A stretch of DNA of 64,000 bases from Sphingopyxis sp. H050 (lineage in GTDB: Bacteria; Pseudomonadota; Alphaproteobacteria; Sphingomonadales; Sphingomonadaceae). Of this stretch, positions 33,661 to 42,679 are shown piece by piece; position 1 is the stretch's first letter, and each line of letters opens with the position of its first letter. The position numbers were made by a program, and so were the translations under genes. Location of the stretch: assembly GCF_001468265.1 (NCBI RefSeq), contig NZ_LNRZ01000011.1, positions 56,594-120,593 on the forward strand, given 5' to 3'. The notes under the pieces were generated by a model that was not told the origin of the DNA, searched no databases, and saw only the letters and a program-made list of their open reading frames with translations.

Positions 33661-34461
33661 CTAATCGAAGACGATGACCTTGCGCGCGGCGGGATCAAAT
33701 GTCTCGATCACGACCGCTTCATCCTCGACGGCTGGCGACGAGCGTTCGAGGAGTTCAACCTTGGCCGAAAGCACTTCGGCGTAGGCTGCGGGGCAACAAA
33801 GGATGAACTCAGTGCCGTTTCCATAAATGCTGCCCCAGTTGACATAGATGGTGCTCCATCCATGCCGCCGTTCCCATTCGATCTGTCGGGGTTCGCCTCG
33901 TTCGGTTCGTCCGGGATAGGGTTCTGTCGACAATATATGGACCCGCGCTTCGGGATCGAACCAGCAATGATCATGATCCGCGACGGGCGGACGACTGTCA
34001 TACTCGTGCGTCGGATAGCATCTGCGGGCGCTTGAGGGTTTGAGACCGGTTGCGTCCATGAACTGCAGCGCACGGGCGATCCGGCCAATATACCATTGGA
34101 TTTCATTGGCGTGGCGCTGCTGGCCCGTCCGCTCCAGAAAGACCGAGTCCTCGATCTTGCAGGCGCCCAGATAGCCCGTCAGATGGTGACGCCGTACCAG
34201 CTCGGTCAGTGGCGCACGCAATTTGAGATCAATGTGCGCGGTGCCGCTTTCCCTTGTTTCATATCCCCACCAGTTCTGACGAACCATGACATTGTGGAGC
34301 GTGGATCGGCTTGGAAGTTTCCGTTTCGCATCGACATAGCCTTGGAACCCGCCTGCACATGCCGCGAGGTCGAGCGCATCGTGCCGAGGGACCGATTGCT
34401 CCGCCTGGATTTGCTTGGCGAGCGATTTCAACCCGGCGAGGGTGGAATATTGAAACATCAT
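33661..34461 (-). CDS. DUF5623-like protein
   Basis: A 266-aa soluble protein. The N-terminus (MMFQYSTLAGLKSLAKQIQA, then HDALDLAACAGGFQGYVDAKR) fits the DUF5623 family. Blocks ARRCYPTHEYDSRPPVADHD and NEIQWYIGRIARALQFMDATG follow. Function unknown; family members cluster on mobile elements. GGAG lies 6 bp before the ATG. A second ATG at 34458 is equally usable. Family assignment is from memory and moderate in certainty. Confidence 0.65.
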   Translation of the reverse strand: MMFQYSTLAGLKSLAKQIQAEQSVPRHDALDLAACAGGFQGYVDAKRKLPSRSTLHNVMVRQNWWGYETRESGTAHIDLKLRAPLTELVRRHHLTGYLGACKIEDSVFLERTGQQRHANEIQWYIGRIARALQFMDATGLKPSSARRCYPTHEYDSRPPVADHDHCWFDPEARVHILSTEPYPGRTERGEPRQIEWERRHGWSTIYVNWGSIYGNGTEFILCCPAAYAEVLSAKVELLERSSPAVEDEAVVIETFDPAARKVIVFD

Positions 34462-34730
34462 CGCAGGTCTCCGTGGGCTTCGGACCGGCGTCGCCTGCTA
34501 CCGCCCCCAAAGCCACGAAATGCGATGGGTCAGTGATCAAAACAGTGCCATTATGGCTTCGCAAATGCAGACGGCAGGCCCCTGTTGAAGGCCTGCGAGA
34601 AATCTGGCGCAGCGCCAATGACAAGTCAATCGGCAAGAAGGCGGGCAGCGAGCTTGAGCCCTCTTGCGTCGAGCGGGCCTCCCCTGCACGGCTCTGAAGT
34701 CGCAACGCGCCCAGAGACGGAGAGTATGGG

Positions 34731-35696
34731 ATGAAGAGATTTCTGCGGCGGCTCTTTGGAACGGAAACCCAAAGCGAGCTGCCCACGCGCCCAAAGATAA
34801 CAGGTCTTCGCATGCAGAAGTTCGGGCACGACCTCGTTCGGATCGAGTCGATCGGGTTTTTCGGTCATCATGCCGCATCCCCCAATGGAGATTTTCACCT
34901 GATTTGGGCGGATCGAAATCGTGAAGGTACGGTCGGCGGATACCGCCGCGAAGGCCATGGTTCCTGGTCCCTGCTTCACGGCGATGAAATTGTCGCAACG
35001 GGACAGCTCGAGCGTCCCGCGGATGGAAAGACCGCGAACAATGGCAGCTTCATCATCCACGACCGCTTGTTCGGCGATGGCCTCAAGGGTCGGTTCGTAG
35101 CCTTCGGGGCCGACGGCGCAAAGCTGGTCGAAAAGGAACTGAGCGCCAATCTGATAAGCAACGGCCTGTCGGACGATGGACGCATCGCTATTTGTCAGAC
35201 CGCAAATGCCCCCGGCAGCACCGACAGTTGCCGCTACATTCTTTTCGATCTCGAACTGGGGGATGAAATCGCTCGCTGGGAGGTCGAGACAGGTTGGGCG
35301 GACGGTTATGAGTTCGATACGACCAGTCGCCACGTCTACTTGTTACGGACGAACGCCTGCCGTGTCGGCTATGACTTCGACGGGGCTATGCTCGACCGCA
35401 AGAGCTGGCAGATCGAGCGCATCGGCGCTGGCGATCTTCATGTCATTCGTATGGTCCTCGCGTCAGAAAAGCCAATGGATCGCGGGATGCGAGAGGCACT
35501 TTTGGCCGGCTTGCATGTCGCGGCGCAAGGTTCTGAGCGCACGCTGCAAGCGCATGCTTTGCGGCTCTTGGGCGAATGGTACGAAAAGGAAGGCGCGATC
35601 CGGGAGGCGGTGGACGCTTATGAGAAGGCGTTGAGCATCGATGCCCGAATCGGCGTTGCTCGAAAGCTCGAAAAGCTTCGAAAATCTCTGCCATAA
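34731..35696 (+). CDS. Hypothetical protein with WD/beta-propeller-like and TPR-like parts
   Basis: A 321-aa protein. Residues 1-240 are rich in beta strands (FHLIWADRNREGTVGGYRRE, GWADGYEFDTTSRHVYLLRT). Residues 250-321 are helical, with HALRLLGEWYEKEGAIREAV and DAYEKALSIDARIGVARKLE, a tetratricopeptide-like end. No catalytic motif or signal peptide. I do not recognise a family. Codon use looks like its neighbours. Confidence 0.6.
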   Translation: MKRFLRRLFGTETQSELPTRPKITGLRMQKFGHDLVRIESIGFFGHHAASPNGDFHLIWADRNREGTVGGYRREGHGSWSLLHGDEIVATGQLERPADGKTANNGSFIIHDRLFGDGLKGRFVAFGADGAKLVEKELSANLISNGLSDDGRIAICQTANAPGSTDSCRYILFDLELGDEIARWEVETGWADGYEFDTTSRHVYLLRTNACRVGYDFDGAMLDRKSWQIERIGAGDLHVIRMVLASEKPMDRGMREALLAGLHVAAQGSERTLQAHALRLLGEWYEKEGAIREAVDAYEKALSIDARIGVARKLEKLRKSLP

Positions 35697-35955
35697 TCTT
35701 GAAAATGGCGCCCCGTGCAGGATAAACATAACGAATATGTGTCGCCGTTTGCACTACCTTAGAGCGGGCGGACGCCGCCGACGCCAGCCTGGCGCCGTCT
35801 CCCACAGCCATTGGCGCTACTGCTTAGGCGAGATATCTGGCCGCTAGGGACCTAATGTTCGGGGGGCGAAGCTACGGTTGAATCGATCGATGTTCAATCG
35901 CGTAGGTTGATCGCTGCCATTCCAGCGGAGCGCAGATCTGCCCGATGCGAGCACG

Positions 35956-36795
35956 TCACTGGCTTCGGGTAACTTGAGCCGGGTGATCGACTGACCGCTG
36001 CCATGCTGCGGCAACGAGGTAGATCCCTGCCGCAATCATAGGCACCGTGAGCCACTGACCCATGTGAAGCCCTGTTCTGGCTGCGAAGCCGACAAGCTGG
36101 GCATCGGGTTCTCGGAAGAACTCGACCGTAAATCGGGCCAGACCATAGCCGATGAGAAACACCCCGACGAGCATCCCCGGCTTGCGCCGCGCGTCGGTGA
36201 ACCAGAACAGGAAGGCGAGCACGGCGAACAGGACCAACCCTTCCAGCCCGGCTTCGTAAAGCTGGCTGGGATGGCGGGCGAGACCATCATGGCTTCCGGG
36301 GAACACAATCGCCCAGGGCACATCGGTGGGCTTTCCCCAAAGCTCGCCATTCACGAAATTGGCGAGACGACCGAAGAACAGGCCGATCGGCACGGTGCAG
36401 GCGACATAATCATGGACCCGCAGCCATTCGAGGCCGTGTCGTCGCGCGAACAGGATCAGCGCGAGCGAGACGCCGGCGGCACCCCCGTGGAACGACATGC
36501 CGCCATCCCACAGCTTGAGGATTTGCAGGGGGTGGAGGATCATCTCGGGACCGTAGAAGATTACATAGCCAAGGCGGCCACCCAGGATGACGCCGAGCGT
36601 CGCATAGAATACGAGATCATCAGCCTGCTGGCGGTTCATCGGGGCCGCGGGTTGGGCCAGCAGCCGCAACAGATACCACCATCCGGCAATAATGCCGGCG
36701 ATATAGGCGAGCGAGTACCAGCGGATGTCTAGCGGGCCTATGGAGATGGCAATCGGGCTCAATCCGAGGCTGGCAAATGCGATATGGCTATCCAA
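35956..36795 (-). CDS. lgt: Prolipoprotein diacylglyceryl transferase family protein (accessory Lgt)
   Basis: A 279-aa membrane enzyme with seven predicted helices. The Lgt signature is [27 protein letters not shown] (positions near 160-186, Arg and Asn conserved), with [18 protein letters not shown] and FRE downstream. Lgt attaches diacylglycerol to lipoprotein cysteines. No ATG fits; TTG at 36795 is chosen because AGGA lies 8 bp upstream and translation then starts [12 protein letters not shown]. It is the last gene of a sulfur-detoxification run, so it is probably an accessory copy with a specialised role. Confidence 0.82.
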   Translation of the reverse strand: MDSHIAFASLGLSPIAISIGPLDIRWYSLAYIAGIIAGWWYLLRLLAQPAAPMNRQQADDLVFYATLGVILGGRLGYVIFYGPEMILHPLQILKLWDGGMSFHGGAAGVSLALILFARRHGLEWLRVHDYVACTVPIGLFFGRLANFVNGELWGKPTDVPWAIVFPGSHDGLARHPSQLYEAGLEGLVLFAVLAFLFWFTDARRKPGMLVGVFLIGYGLARFTVEFFREPDAQLVGFAARTGLHMGQWLTVPMIAAGIYLVAAAWQRSVDHPAQVTRSQ

Positions 36796-36842
36796 GGATT
36801 GTATCCTGCCAGCGAGGACGGGTGCTCGAGCGCGCCATGGGA

Positions 36843-37229
36843 TTACTCCGGTGCGATTGAAGCGCCGGCATCCTTGAGCGCCGCGAACCCGCCGGGGACG
36901 TGGGCGACATTCTCCACGCCCATATCCTTGAGTGATTTTGCGGCAAGCGCTGAGCGGGCGCCGGACCCACAATAGAGCACCAACCGCGATCCGGCGGCGA
37001 GTTTGGGATTGTGGGTGGGGCTTTGAGGATCGACCTGGAATTCCAGAAGGCCGCGCGGGACATGTACCGCACCAGACACCAGCCCTGACTTCGCGACTTC
37101 ACCTGGCTCGCGGATGTCAACGAACCGTACCTCGGGATTGCCGACAAGTTTGGCTGCATCCTCAGGCGCGATAGTTTCGACAAGGGCATTCGCTTCAGAA
37201 ACGAGCTGCTTCGAGGTGCGTGTTGGCAT
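36843..37229 (-). CDS. Rhodanese-like sulfurtransferase
   Basis: A 128-aa single-domain rhodanese with the catalytic Cys in [14 protein letters not shown] and the DIREPGE turn near residue 40. It moves sulfane sulfur between persulfide and acceptors. It lies between the MBL dioxygenase and Lgt genes, consistent with a persulfide pathway. Confidence 0.9.
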   Translation of the reverse strand: MPTRTSKQLVSEANALVETIAPEDAAKLVGNPEVRFVDIREPGEVAKSGLVSGAVHVPRGLLEFQVDPQSPTHNPKLAAGSRLVLYCGSGARSALAAKSLKDMGVENVAHVPGGFAALKDAGASIAPE

Positions 37230-37265
37230 CGACTTTCTCCTGTAAATGAACCTGTAGCGGATCGC

Positions 37266-38015
37266 TCAGCCCTGCTCGGACTTGCCGCCTATTTGGCGTA
37301 GCCGCTCCGGCAAATCTGTTGGGCAATCACCGCAAAGCTTGTTTGCCGGAACGGCAACGTCGATCTTCTTCGGGTAGGGAAGATCGAGAGCCGCCATGAT
37401 CGCGACAAATTCCTGAACGGTCTTGCCGGCAAGGCGCGGGTTTCGCTCACGCTCCTGCGCCACTGTCGTGATGTGGCGATGATTGTAGTCGTGAGCGGGG
37501 AAGATCAGACCGTCGCCCGGCAGCGTGAAAATCTTCTGCGTGACCGAGTGATAGAGCGTGGCGGCGTCACCGTTCTGGAAATCGGTCCGCCCACAGCCGT
37601 CGATCAGCAGGGCGTCGCCGGTGAAGGCGCGAAGACCATCGGGCTGATCGACCAGGTAGGTATGGTGGGCATCGGTGTGCCCCGGCGTAAACAGCGGCTG
37701 AAGCTTGAGCGCGCCGACGGTCAGGGGCTGGTCCTCGGCGACGCCGACGTCAGCACACGGAAGGCTGTCCATGGCGGGGTACGCGATCTTGGAGCCGGTA
37801 AGGCTGCGCAGATAGCAGGCCGAGGTGACATGGTCCGCATGCACATGCGTCTCCAACGTATAGGCCAGTTCGAGATCCAGTTCCTGAAGTGCGGCAAGGT
37901 CGCGTTCGATCGTTTCGAGGACAGGATCGATGAGGACGGCTTTGCGCGTTTCCGGGCAGCCGAGGAGGTAGGTGTATGTCGAGGACTCGGGTTCGAACAA
38001 CTGACGAAAGATCAT
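37266..38015 (-). CDS. MBL-fold persulfide dioxygenase-like (ETHE1/Blh type)
   Basis: A 249-aa metallo-beta-lactamase-fold protein. Iron ligands are in TLETHVHADHVTSA, FTPGHTDAHH and FTGDALLIDGCGRTDFQNGD; a late AHDYNHRHITT provides another His. The pattern is that of ETHE1-type persulfide dioxygenases that oxidise glutathione persulfide to sulfite. The C-terminus adds CGDCPTDLPE. Start at 38015 (MIFRQLFEPES). Clustered with rhodanese, TauE and a BigR-like regulator, matching the blh/bigR systems. Confidence 0.9.
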   Translation of the reverse strand: MIFRQLFEPESSTYTYLLGCPETRKAVLIDPVLETIERDLAALQELDLELAYTLETHVHADHVTSACYLRSLTGSKIAYPAMDSLPCADVGVAEDQPLTVGALKLQPLFTPGHTDAHHTYLVDQPDGLRAFTGDALLIDGCGRTDFQNGDAATLYHSVTQKIFTLPGDGLIFPAHDYNHRHITTVAQERERNPRLAGKTVQEFVAIMAALDLPYPKKIDVAVPANKLCGDCPTDLPERLRQIGGKSEQG

Positions 38016-38034
38016 GATCGGCCTCCAATGGTGC

Positions 38035-38814
38035 TTAGCTGCCGATCCCGCCCAGGCTGCGGAACAGCATGTAGGCGGCCACGGCCAGCAGGACGAAAGC
38101 GAAGATGCGGGTGAGCAGGCCCTTATGATCGGCGAGCCGGATGGCCGTTTGCATGCCGGCCATGCCGCCAGCGACCCCGCCAGCGATGAAGAAGCCGGCC
38201 ACGCGCCAGTCCACGAGGCCTGACAGGGCATAGTTGAAGGCTGTCGCCGAGCCGAACGCTCCCACCGAAAACAGCGACGATCCGACCGCGTTGAGGATGG
38301 GCATGCCGCTGCCGAGCATGATGCCGGGCACAATCAGGAAGCCGCCGCCGATGCCGAAGAACCCTGACAGCAGGCCGGCGAGAAGGCCGATCACCACGAG
38401 CCGGACAGCGATTGGCCGCGTGATCCGCACGTCCGGATCGCCGCCGCCCGACTTGCCCCGCAGCATCGAAACCCCGACCACGATCATCACGCCCGCAAAC
38501 AGCACCAGGAGGTGCTGACCCGCCACCATCTTGCCCAGGGTGGAGCCGACCAGAGCGCCGACGACACCCGATGCCCCGAAGACGAGGGCACAGGGCCACT
38601 TCACGGTTCCGGCCCGGGCGTGTTGGTTCAGGTTGGCGAAGGCGTTGGCAGCGACCGCCAGCGCGCTCGTACCGATCGCGACGTGCGGGTCCTTCATGCC
38701 CACGACATACAGCAGCAATGGTAGGGCCAGGATCGAGCCGCCGCCGCCGATCACCCCGAGGGTGAAGCCAACGAGGACACCGGATATGAGCGTGAGGATG
38801 TCGACCAGTGTCAT
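38035..38814 (-). CDS. TauE/SafE-family sulfite/sulfonate exporter
   Basis: A 259-aa membrane protein with eight predicted helices and the paired TauE motifs GVIGGGGSILALPLLLYVVG and GFFGIGGGFLIVPGIMLGSG. It is thought to export sulfite formed by the dioxygenase. Its ATG shares ATGA with the upstream YeeE-like gene. Confidence 0.9.
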   Translation of the reverse strand: MTLVDILTLISGVLVGFTLGVIGGGGSILALPLLLYVVGMKDPHVAIGTSALAVAANAFANLNQHARAGTVKWPCALVFGASGVVGALVGSTLGKMVAGQHLLVLFAGVMIVVGVSMLRGKSGGGDPDVRITRPIAVRLVVIGLLAGLLSGFFGIGGGFLIVPGIMLGSGMPILNAVGSSLFSVGAFGSATAFNYALSGLVDWRVAGFFIAGGVAGGMAGMQTAIRLADHKGLLTRIFAFVLLAVAAYMLFRSLGGIGS

Positions 38815-39254
38815 AGTGCAGCTCCGGCCCTAGCCGCACGATAGTGTTCCTGAATGGCGAAGAGGCCCATGCCCACCAGCATCGCCACGATGAACACCAG
38901 CGCCGCCGGCGCCCCGAGGCTCAAAGCAACGAGGGCTGGGCCAGGGCAATAGCCGACGAGGCCCCATCCAACGCCGAACAAAGCCGCGCCGGAGAGAAGC
39001 TTCTTGTCCAGGGACCGGGACGATGGCCCATTAAACGTGGCTGCGAAAAGCGGAGCCTCGCGCCTTCGGCCGAGTGCAAATCCCAAGGCGGAAACGATGA
39101 CGGCTGAGGCCAGTACCAGGGCCAGGCTCGGGTCCCACGACGGCGCGGCGACATCAAGAAACGCCAGCACCTTGCCTGGGCTAATCATGGCGGAAACGAT
39201 CAGGCCGAAGCCGAAAATGAGCCCCGAGGCCAGCGCAATGAGCAGCTTCCTCAT
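38811..39254 (-). CDS. YeeE/YedE (DUF6691) sulfur transporter subunit
   Basis: A 147-aa membrane protein with four helices. Signature GYCPGPALVALSLGAP contains the Cys that passes sulfur in YeeE-type thiosulfate transporters. Start at 39254 (MRKLLIALASG). Forms a pair with the next upstream YeeE-like gene, 4 bp away. Confidence 0.88.
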   Translation of the reverse strand: MRKLLIALASGLIFGFGLIVSAMISPGKVLAFLDVAAPSWDPSLALVLASAVIVSALGFALGRRREAPLFAATFNGPSSRSLDKKLLSGAALFGVGWGLVGYCPGPALVALSLGAPAALVFIVAMLVGMGLFAIQEHYRAARAGAAL

Positions 39255-39258
39255 TGTC

Positions 39259-39684
39259 TCAAAGCTCCACGACGTGCCGGGCAACGTACACAGTCGCAGC
39301 CGCCGTGATGAGGAAGACGCCGGTCGCGGCAAGCGAGCGGGGCGAAAGCCTCGCTATCCCGCAGACACCATGCCCGCTGGTGCAACCACTCCCAAGCCGA
39401 GTCCCAAATCCCACCAGAAGGCCGGCTGCGATCACGCCGGCGACTGGGGCCGGCGACGTGAGGTCCGGCAGCACGCCGCCCGCCGCCCGGTAAAGCAAGG
39501 GCGCAGCGAGCAGGCCGACCAGGAACATTCCGCGCCACGCCACATCGCCGCGGACGGGCGCAAGCACGCCCCCGACGATGCCACTGACTCCAGCAATGCG
39601 CCCGTTGGCGATCCACAGGAGGGATGCCGAGAGGCCGATGAGCGCGCCGCCCACGATGGCCGAAAATGGGGTGAACCCCTCCAT
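39259..39684 (-). CDS. YeeE/YedE family sulfur transporter subunit
   Basis: A 141-aa membrane protein. Motif GFGTRLGSGCTSGHGVCGIARLSP (around residues 93-116) carries the conserved Cys residues of YeeE/YedE half-transporters. With the DUF6691 partner it would bring in thiosulfate or polysulfide. GGAG stands upstream of the ATG, which lies 2 bp after the regulator stop. Confidence 0.9.
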   Translation of the reverse strand: MEGFTPFSAIVGGALIGLSASLLWIANGRIAGVSGIVGGVLAPVRGDVAWRGMFLVGLLAAPLLYRAAGGVLPDLTSPAPVAGVIAAGLLVGFGTRLGSGCTSGHGVCGIARLSPRSLAATGVFLITAAATVYVARHVVEL

Positions 39685-39686
39685 CG

Positions 39687-40007
39687 TCAGGATTCTCCTT
39701 GTTCAGGATCGGCGCCAGCACAAAAGAGTGCGTAGAGTTCCGTCAGGATCGGCAGCACGCGTTCGGACGTGATGCGGTAGAAGATCGTTGTTTTCTCCCG
39801 CCGCGTGCCGACCAGGCCCTCGTCGCGCAGCGTGGCAAGGTGGCGGGACAAATTGGATTGTGTCAGCCCGAGGCGTTCGCCCAGTTCGGTTACCGACAGC
39901 TCCCCGCCGAGCAAGCTGCACAGGATCATCAGACGGTGCCGGCTCGCCAGCGAACGGAGGAACGCTTCCGCTTCGCCGGCCTTTTCCTCCAGAAGTTCTG
40001 GGGACAT
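39687..40007 (-). CDS. ArsR-family persulfide sensor (BigR/SqrR-like)
   Basis: A 106-aa winged-HTH repressor from the ATG at 40007 (MSPELLEEKAG); an ATG at 40043 would add 12 residues. HTH: LSVTELGERLGLTQSNLSRHLATLRDEGL. Two cysteines, in LMILCSLLGGE and YALFCAGAD, match the redox Cys pair of BigR/SqrR, which sense persulfides and polysulfides. It heads the sulfur operon and should repress it in the absence of sulfide stress. Confidence 0.85.
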   Translation of the reverse strand: MSPELLEEKAGEAEAFLRSLASRHRLMILCSLLGGELSVTELGERLGLTQSNLSRHLATLRDEGLVGTRREKTTIFYRITSERVLPILTELYALFCAGADPEQGES

Positions 40008-40045
40008 CTTAACGAGAGAAGGTCGCACGATTGCTCCAGACATCT

Positions 40046-40060
40046 TATATGCAACATATA
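40046..40060 (-). promoter_or_regulatory. Possible BigR operator/promoter
   Basis: AT-rich dyad TATATG-CAA-CATATA upstream of the regulator ATG (40007). On the minus strand TATAAG next to it could be a -10. Position suits autorepression. Confidence 0.5.
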
Positions 40061-40102
40061 TGATGGATGAGCGTTCGATCAAGCCAGCTTAGGAGATTTC
40101 CC

Positions 40103-40252
40103 GTGCGCTACTATTTCGCCAGACTATCGCGGCATCCTTCGAGGAAAGTGGTCCTGCGCGCTATTGAAGCGCTAGAGCGTGGGCGACCAATGCCGATCGA
40201 CAAGGCTGCCGGTGGCGCTTCCAAGCTGCGCTGCGCGCAGGGCCAGATTTAG
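40103..40252 (+). CDS. Possible 49-aa protein upstream of the multicopper oxidase
   Basis: GTG start at 40103 with AGGAG 8 bp upstream. The product MRYYFARLSRHPSRKVVLRA... is basic and soluble. Its TAG is immediately followed by the oxidase ATG, so it may couple translation. No family recognised; chance cannot be excluded. Confidence 0.4.
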   Translation: MRYYFARLSRHPSRKVVLRAIEALERGRPMPIDKAAGGASKLRCAQGQI

Positions 40253-41725
40253 ATGCTCGATCGACGTTCACTGTTGGCCGGCGGAGCGGCACTGTTCGCC
40301 ACCGCCGCTTGCTCGCGCTCCACGTCTTCCCTCGGCGGGGGCGGTGCAAACCCCCTCCCGATACCACCGCTCTTGGATGCGCAGCCTGGACGATCATTCG
40401 CGCTACAGGTCCAGTCCGGAACGACTTCATTCTATCCGGGCCGTCCGAGCGACACGCTAGGGTATAACGGCAGCTATCTCGGACCGACGATCAGAGTGCG
40501 TCGCGGCGACGATGTGGCGGTTGCCGTGACCAACCGGCTCAAGGCGGACACGACTGTGCACTGGCACGGGCTTCTGATCCCTGGAGAGCTGGATGGCGGC
40601 CCCCATCAGATCATCGCGCCGGGCGCGACCTGGCGACCGACGCTTCCGATCCGGCAGCCGGCAGCGACCCTCCTTTATCACTCACACGTCCATGGGTTGA
40701 CGGCCGAGCAAGTCTATTCAGGTCTGGCAGGGGCGTTGCTGATAACCGATGACGAAGAGCAGGGCTTGGGCCTCCCGTCAGAATATGGCGTGGACGACCT
40801 GCCCCTGCTCATCCAGGATCGCCAATTCGAAAATGGTCGCCTCGTCATGCCAGGCGGCATGATGGTCGCCATGCAGGGCCGGCGCGGCGACACGACCCTT
40901 GTGAACGGAGCGGTAAACCCGCTGGCGGCAGTGCCAAACCGGTTGGTTCGCCTGCGGCTCGTCAACGCATCGAATGCCCGGATCTATGAGCTGTCGTTTT
41001 CCGATCAACGAAGCTTTTACTGGATCGGAACCGAAGGGGGGCTGCTCGAACGAGCAGTGGCATTGGAATCCATAACCTTGGCGCCGGGCCAGCGCGGCGA
41101 GCTTCTCGTGGACTTCACGGACGGCAGGCCCGCCTCGCTGGTAACGGCGGCTGATACCAACAGCGCGATGATGGGCGGCATGGGCATGATGGGGCGTGGC
41201 GCCGGGAGGACCGATGCCGCGGCGCCAGCGACCGTGCTGCGGTTTGAGCCGCGGCCGTCGGGACAGGCTCGTGCCAGCGGCGCCGTGCCGACCCTTCTGG
41301 CATCACGAACTCGGCCCGATGCCAGCAAGGCGGTGCGCCGTCGCCGACTGATCCTCAACATGGGCATGGGCGGCATGATGGGCTCAGGAAACGGCGGTGG
41401 CGGCCTGACGATCAACGGCAAGCCATTCGACATTAATCGCATCGATGAGACGGTGAAGCTAGGCTCCACCGAAATATGGGAGGTGTCTGGCGAAATGATG
41501 CGCCACCCGATCCATATTCACGGCGTCCACTTTGATGTTCTCACCCGTGGGGGCGGTCAGCCTGACGTTCTCGACCAGGGGCCGCGCGACACTGTCGTCG
41601 TCAAGGAGCCGGTGGAGCTTCTCATCCGATTTGATCAGCCGGCCAAGAGCGCTCCTTTCATGTATCACTGCCATATCCTTGAACATGAGGATAATGGAAT
41701 GATGGGCCAGTTCAGTGTTGCGTAG
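40253..41725 (+). CDS. Multicopper oxidase, CueO-like
   Basis: A 490-aa periplasmic oxidase that likely converts Cu(I) to Cu(II). The N-terminus MLDRRSLLAGGAALFATAACS has a twin-Arg-like start and a possible lipobox (TAAC). Copper ligands: VHWHGLLIPG, LYHSHVHG, HPIHIHGVHF and MYHCHILEHEDNGMM. A Met-rich insert (MMGGMGMMGRG, then MGMGGMMG) near residues 305-380 is like CueO substrate-site segments. Confidence 0.93.
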   Translation: MLDRRSLLAGGAALFATAACSRSTSSLGGGGANPLPIPPLLDAQPGRSFALQVQSGTTSFYPGRPSDTLGYNGSYLGPTIRVRRGDDVAVAVTNRLKADTTVHWHGLLIPGELDGGPHQIIAPGATWRPTLPIRQPAATLLYHSHVHGLTAEQVYSGLAGALLITDDEEQGLGLPSEYGVDDLPLLIQDRQFENGRLVMPGGMMVAMQGRRGDTTLVNGAVNPLAAVPNRLVRLRLVNASNARIYELSFSDQRSFYWIGTEGGLLERAVALESITLAPGQRGELLVDFTDGRPASLVTAADTNSAMMGGMGMMGRGAGRTDAAAPATVLRFEPRPSGQARASGAVPTLLASRTRPDASKAVRRRRLILNMGMGGMMGSGNGGGGLTINGKPFDINRIDETVKLGSTEIWEVSGEMMRHPIHIHGVHFDVLTRGGGQPDVLDQGPRDTVVVKEPVELLIRFDQPAKSAPFMYHCHILEHEDNGMMGQFSVA

Positions 41726-41785
41726 GCGGAGGCTCCCACTTCTGAAGAGTTTATGCAGCGTCTACCGTTCAACAGGAGAGCAACG

Positions 41786-41863
41786 TTGCCAAAAGAGCTT
41801 TTGCCGTATTTCTAATCGCGGTAACGATGCTGATGGGCGGCACCTCGCTAGCGGCAGGCCGAT
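41786..41863 (+). pseudogene. Remnant of a secreted protein gene (signal peptide only)
   Basis: The frame encodes VAKRAFAVFLIAVTMLMGG then TSLAAGR and a stop. This is a convincing signal peptide, cut off at its cleavage site. AGGAG is 7-11 bp upstream but the start codon reads GTT. The following sequence belongs to an unrelated element. Probably a cupredoxin-type gene truncated by a rearrangement. Confidence 0.45.
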
Positions 41864-41917
41864 GACTGCCGCACATACAGGATCGCCTTGCGCTCGAGAT
41901 GCTGAGCCCCGATCTTC

Positions 41918-42115
41918 TCAAAGATCATCGCGCATCTCCTGCAGCTCCGCGACGGGGCCGCCGTCGGCATGGGCGAGAAGCAGGCGCACGATCAATGGCG
42001 TCAGCGTCTGCCGCGTCGGCGCGGGCAGAGTCTGCCAACGCGGTGTCTGCGCGATCCCGGAACCGTGGGGCCTGGAGAACAGATCGAACTGAAACGTCAT
42101 GGACTTGCGCGGCAT
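41918..42115 (-). CDS. Small hypothetical protein of a recombinase-associated module
   Basis: A 65-aa product with FQFDLFSRPHGSGIAQTPRW and LPAPTRQTLTPLIVRLLLAHADGG blocks. I recognise this type from small genes that precede tyrosine-recombinase clusters in alphaproteobacterial transposon-like elements; the recombinases are missing here. Downstream of the degraded gene at 42116-42490. Confidence 0.5.
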   Translation of the reverse strand: MPRKSMTFQFDLFSRPHGSGIAQTPRWQTLPAPTRQTLTPLIVRLLLAHADGGPVAELQEMRDDL

Positions 42116-42490
42116 GGAGACCTCCCCGATGTAAGTCGTGAGAGCCCGATGCTGCGCCTGAAACCAATGAAGCCGAAACCGGCCGCGTCGCCTGCAGCAG
42201 CTTCACCAAGGCAACCAGCGCGCCAATATTGACGCGGGGAGCGTGGTCGACACGCATCATGCTGCAAACCGCGCGGTCGAACATCCAGGCTGGGATCTCG
42301 AGCCAGCGATCGGCCGCCGATCCTGCGATGCTGCAACGGAAAACGCCGCACCCCGCGCGCTCGACTACTTCATGAATGTAAACCTGAAGCCCGGTCCAGG
42401 GATGCCACTGATAAAGAACTTCGCGAACGTCGGTCCTATGGGCGTTCCGTCGTCTCGTTGTACAACACCGTGCGTCCCCACAGCAGCCTC
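42116..42490 (-). pseudogene. Degraded hypothetical gene of the same module
   Basis: The minus frame reads REVLYQWHPWTGLQVYIHEV and later LEIPAWMFDRAVCSMM then ALVALVKLLQA, a pattern of proteins flanking transposon recombinases. No ribosome site or credible start is present, and the frame leaves homology after LLQA, where sequence continues out of register into the small 41918-42115 gene. Confidence 0.45.
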
Positions 42491-42679
42491 GGCGGCATGG
42501 CACCCGCCGAGTTCACCAACCGCCCCCGTCAGGGGAATGAGGACACCGAAGCTAACTTATCAGCGGCCTGAAAACGGGGAGCACGTCATTCGCGGTCCGA
42601 TATGCTGAATCAAGAAGCTCGACGGTCACCGACCAGGGGCTTAGGTCTTGGTTCAGCGAATGGGGATCACACTGACAAT

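Noticed and set aside
41786..41863. Intact small secreted peptide
   Set aside because: The frame lacks a start codon and stops at the signal cleavage site, so it is treated as a remnant.
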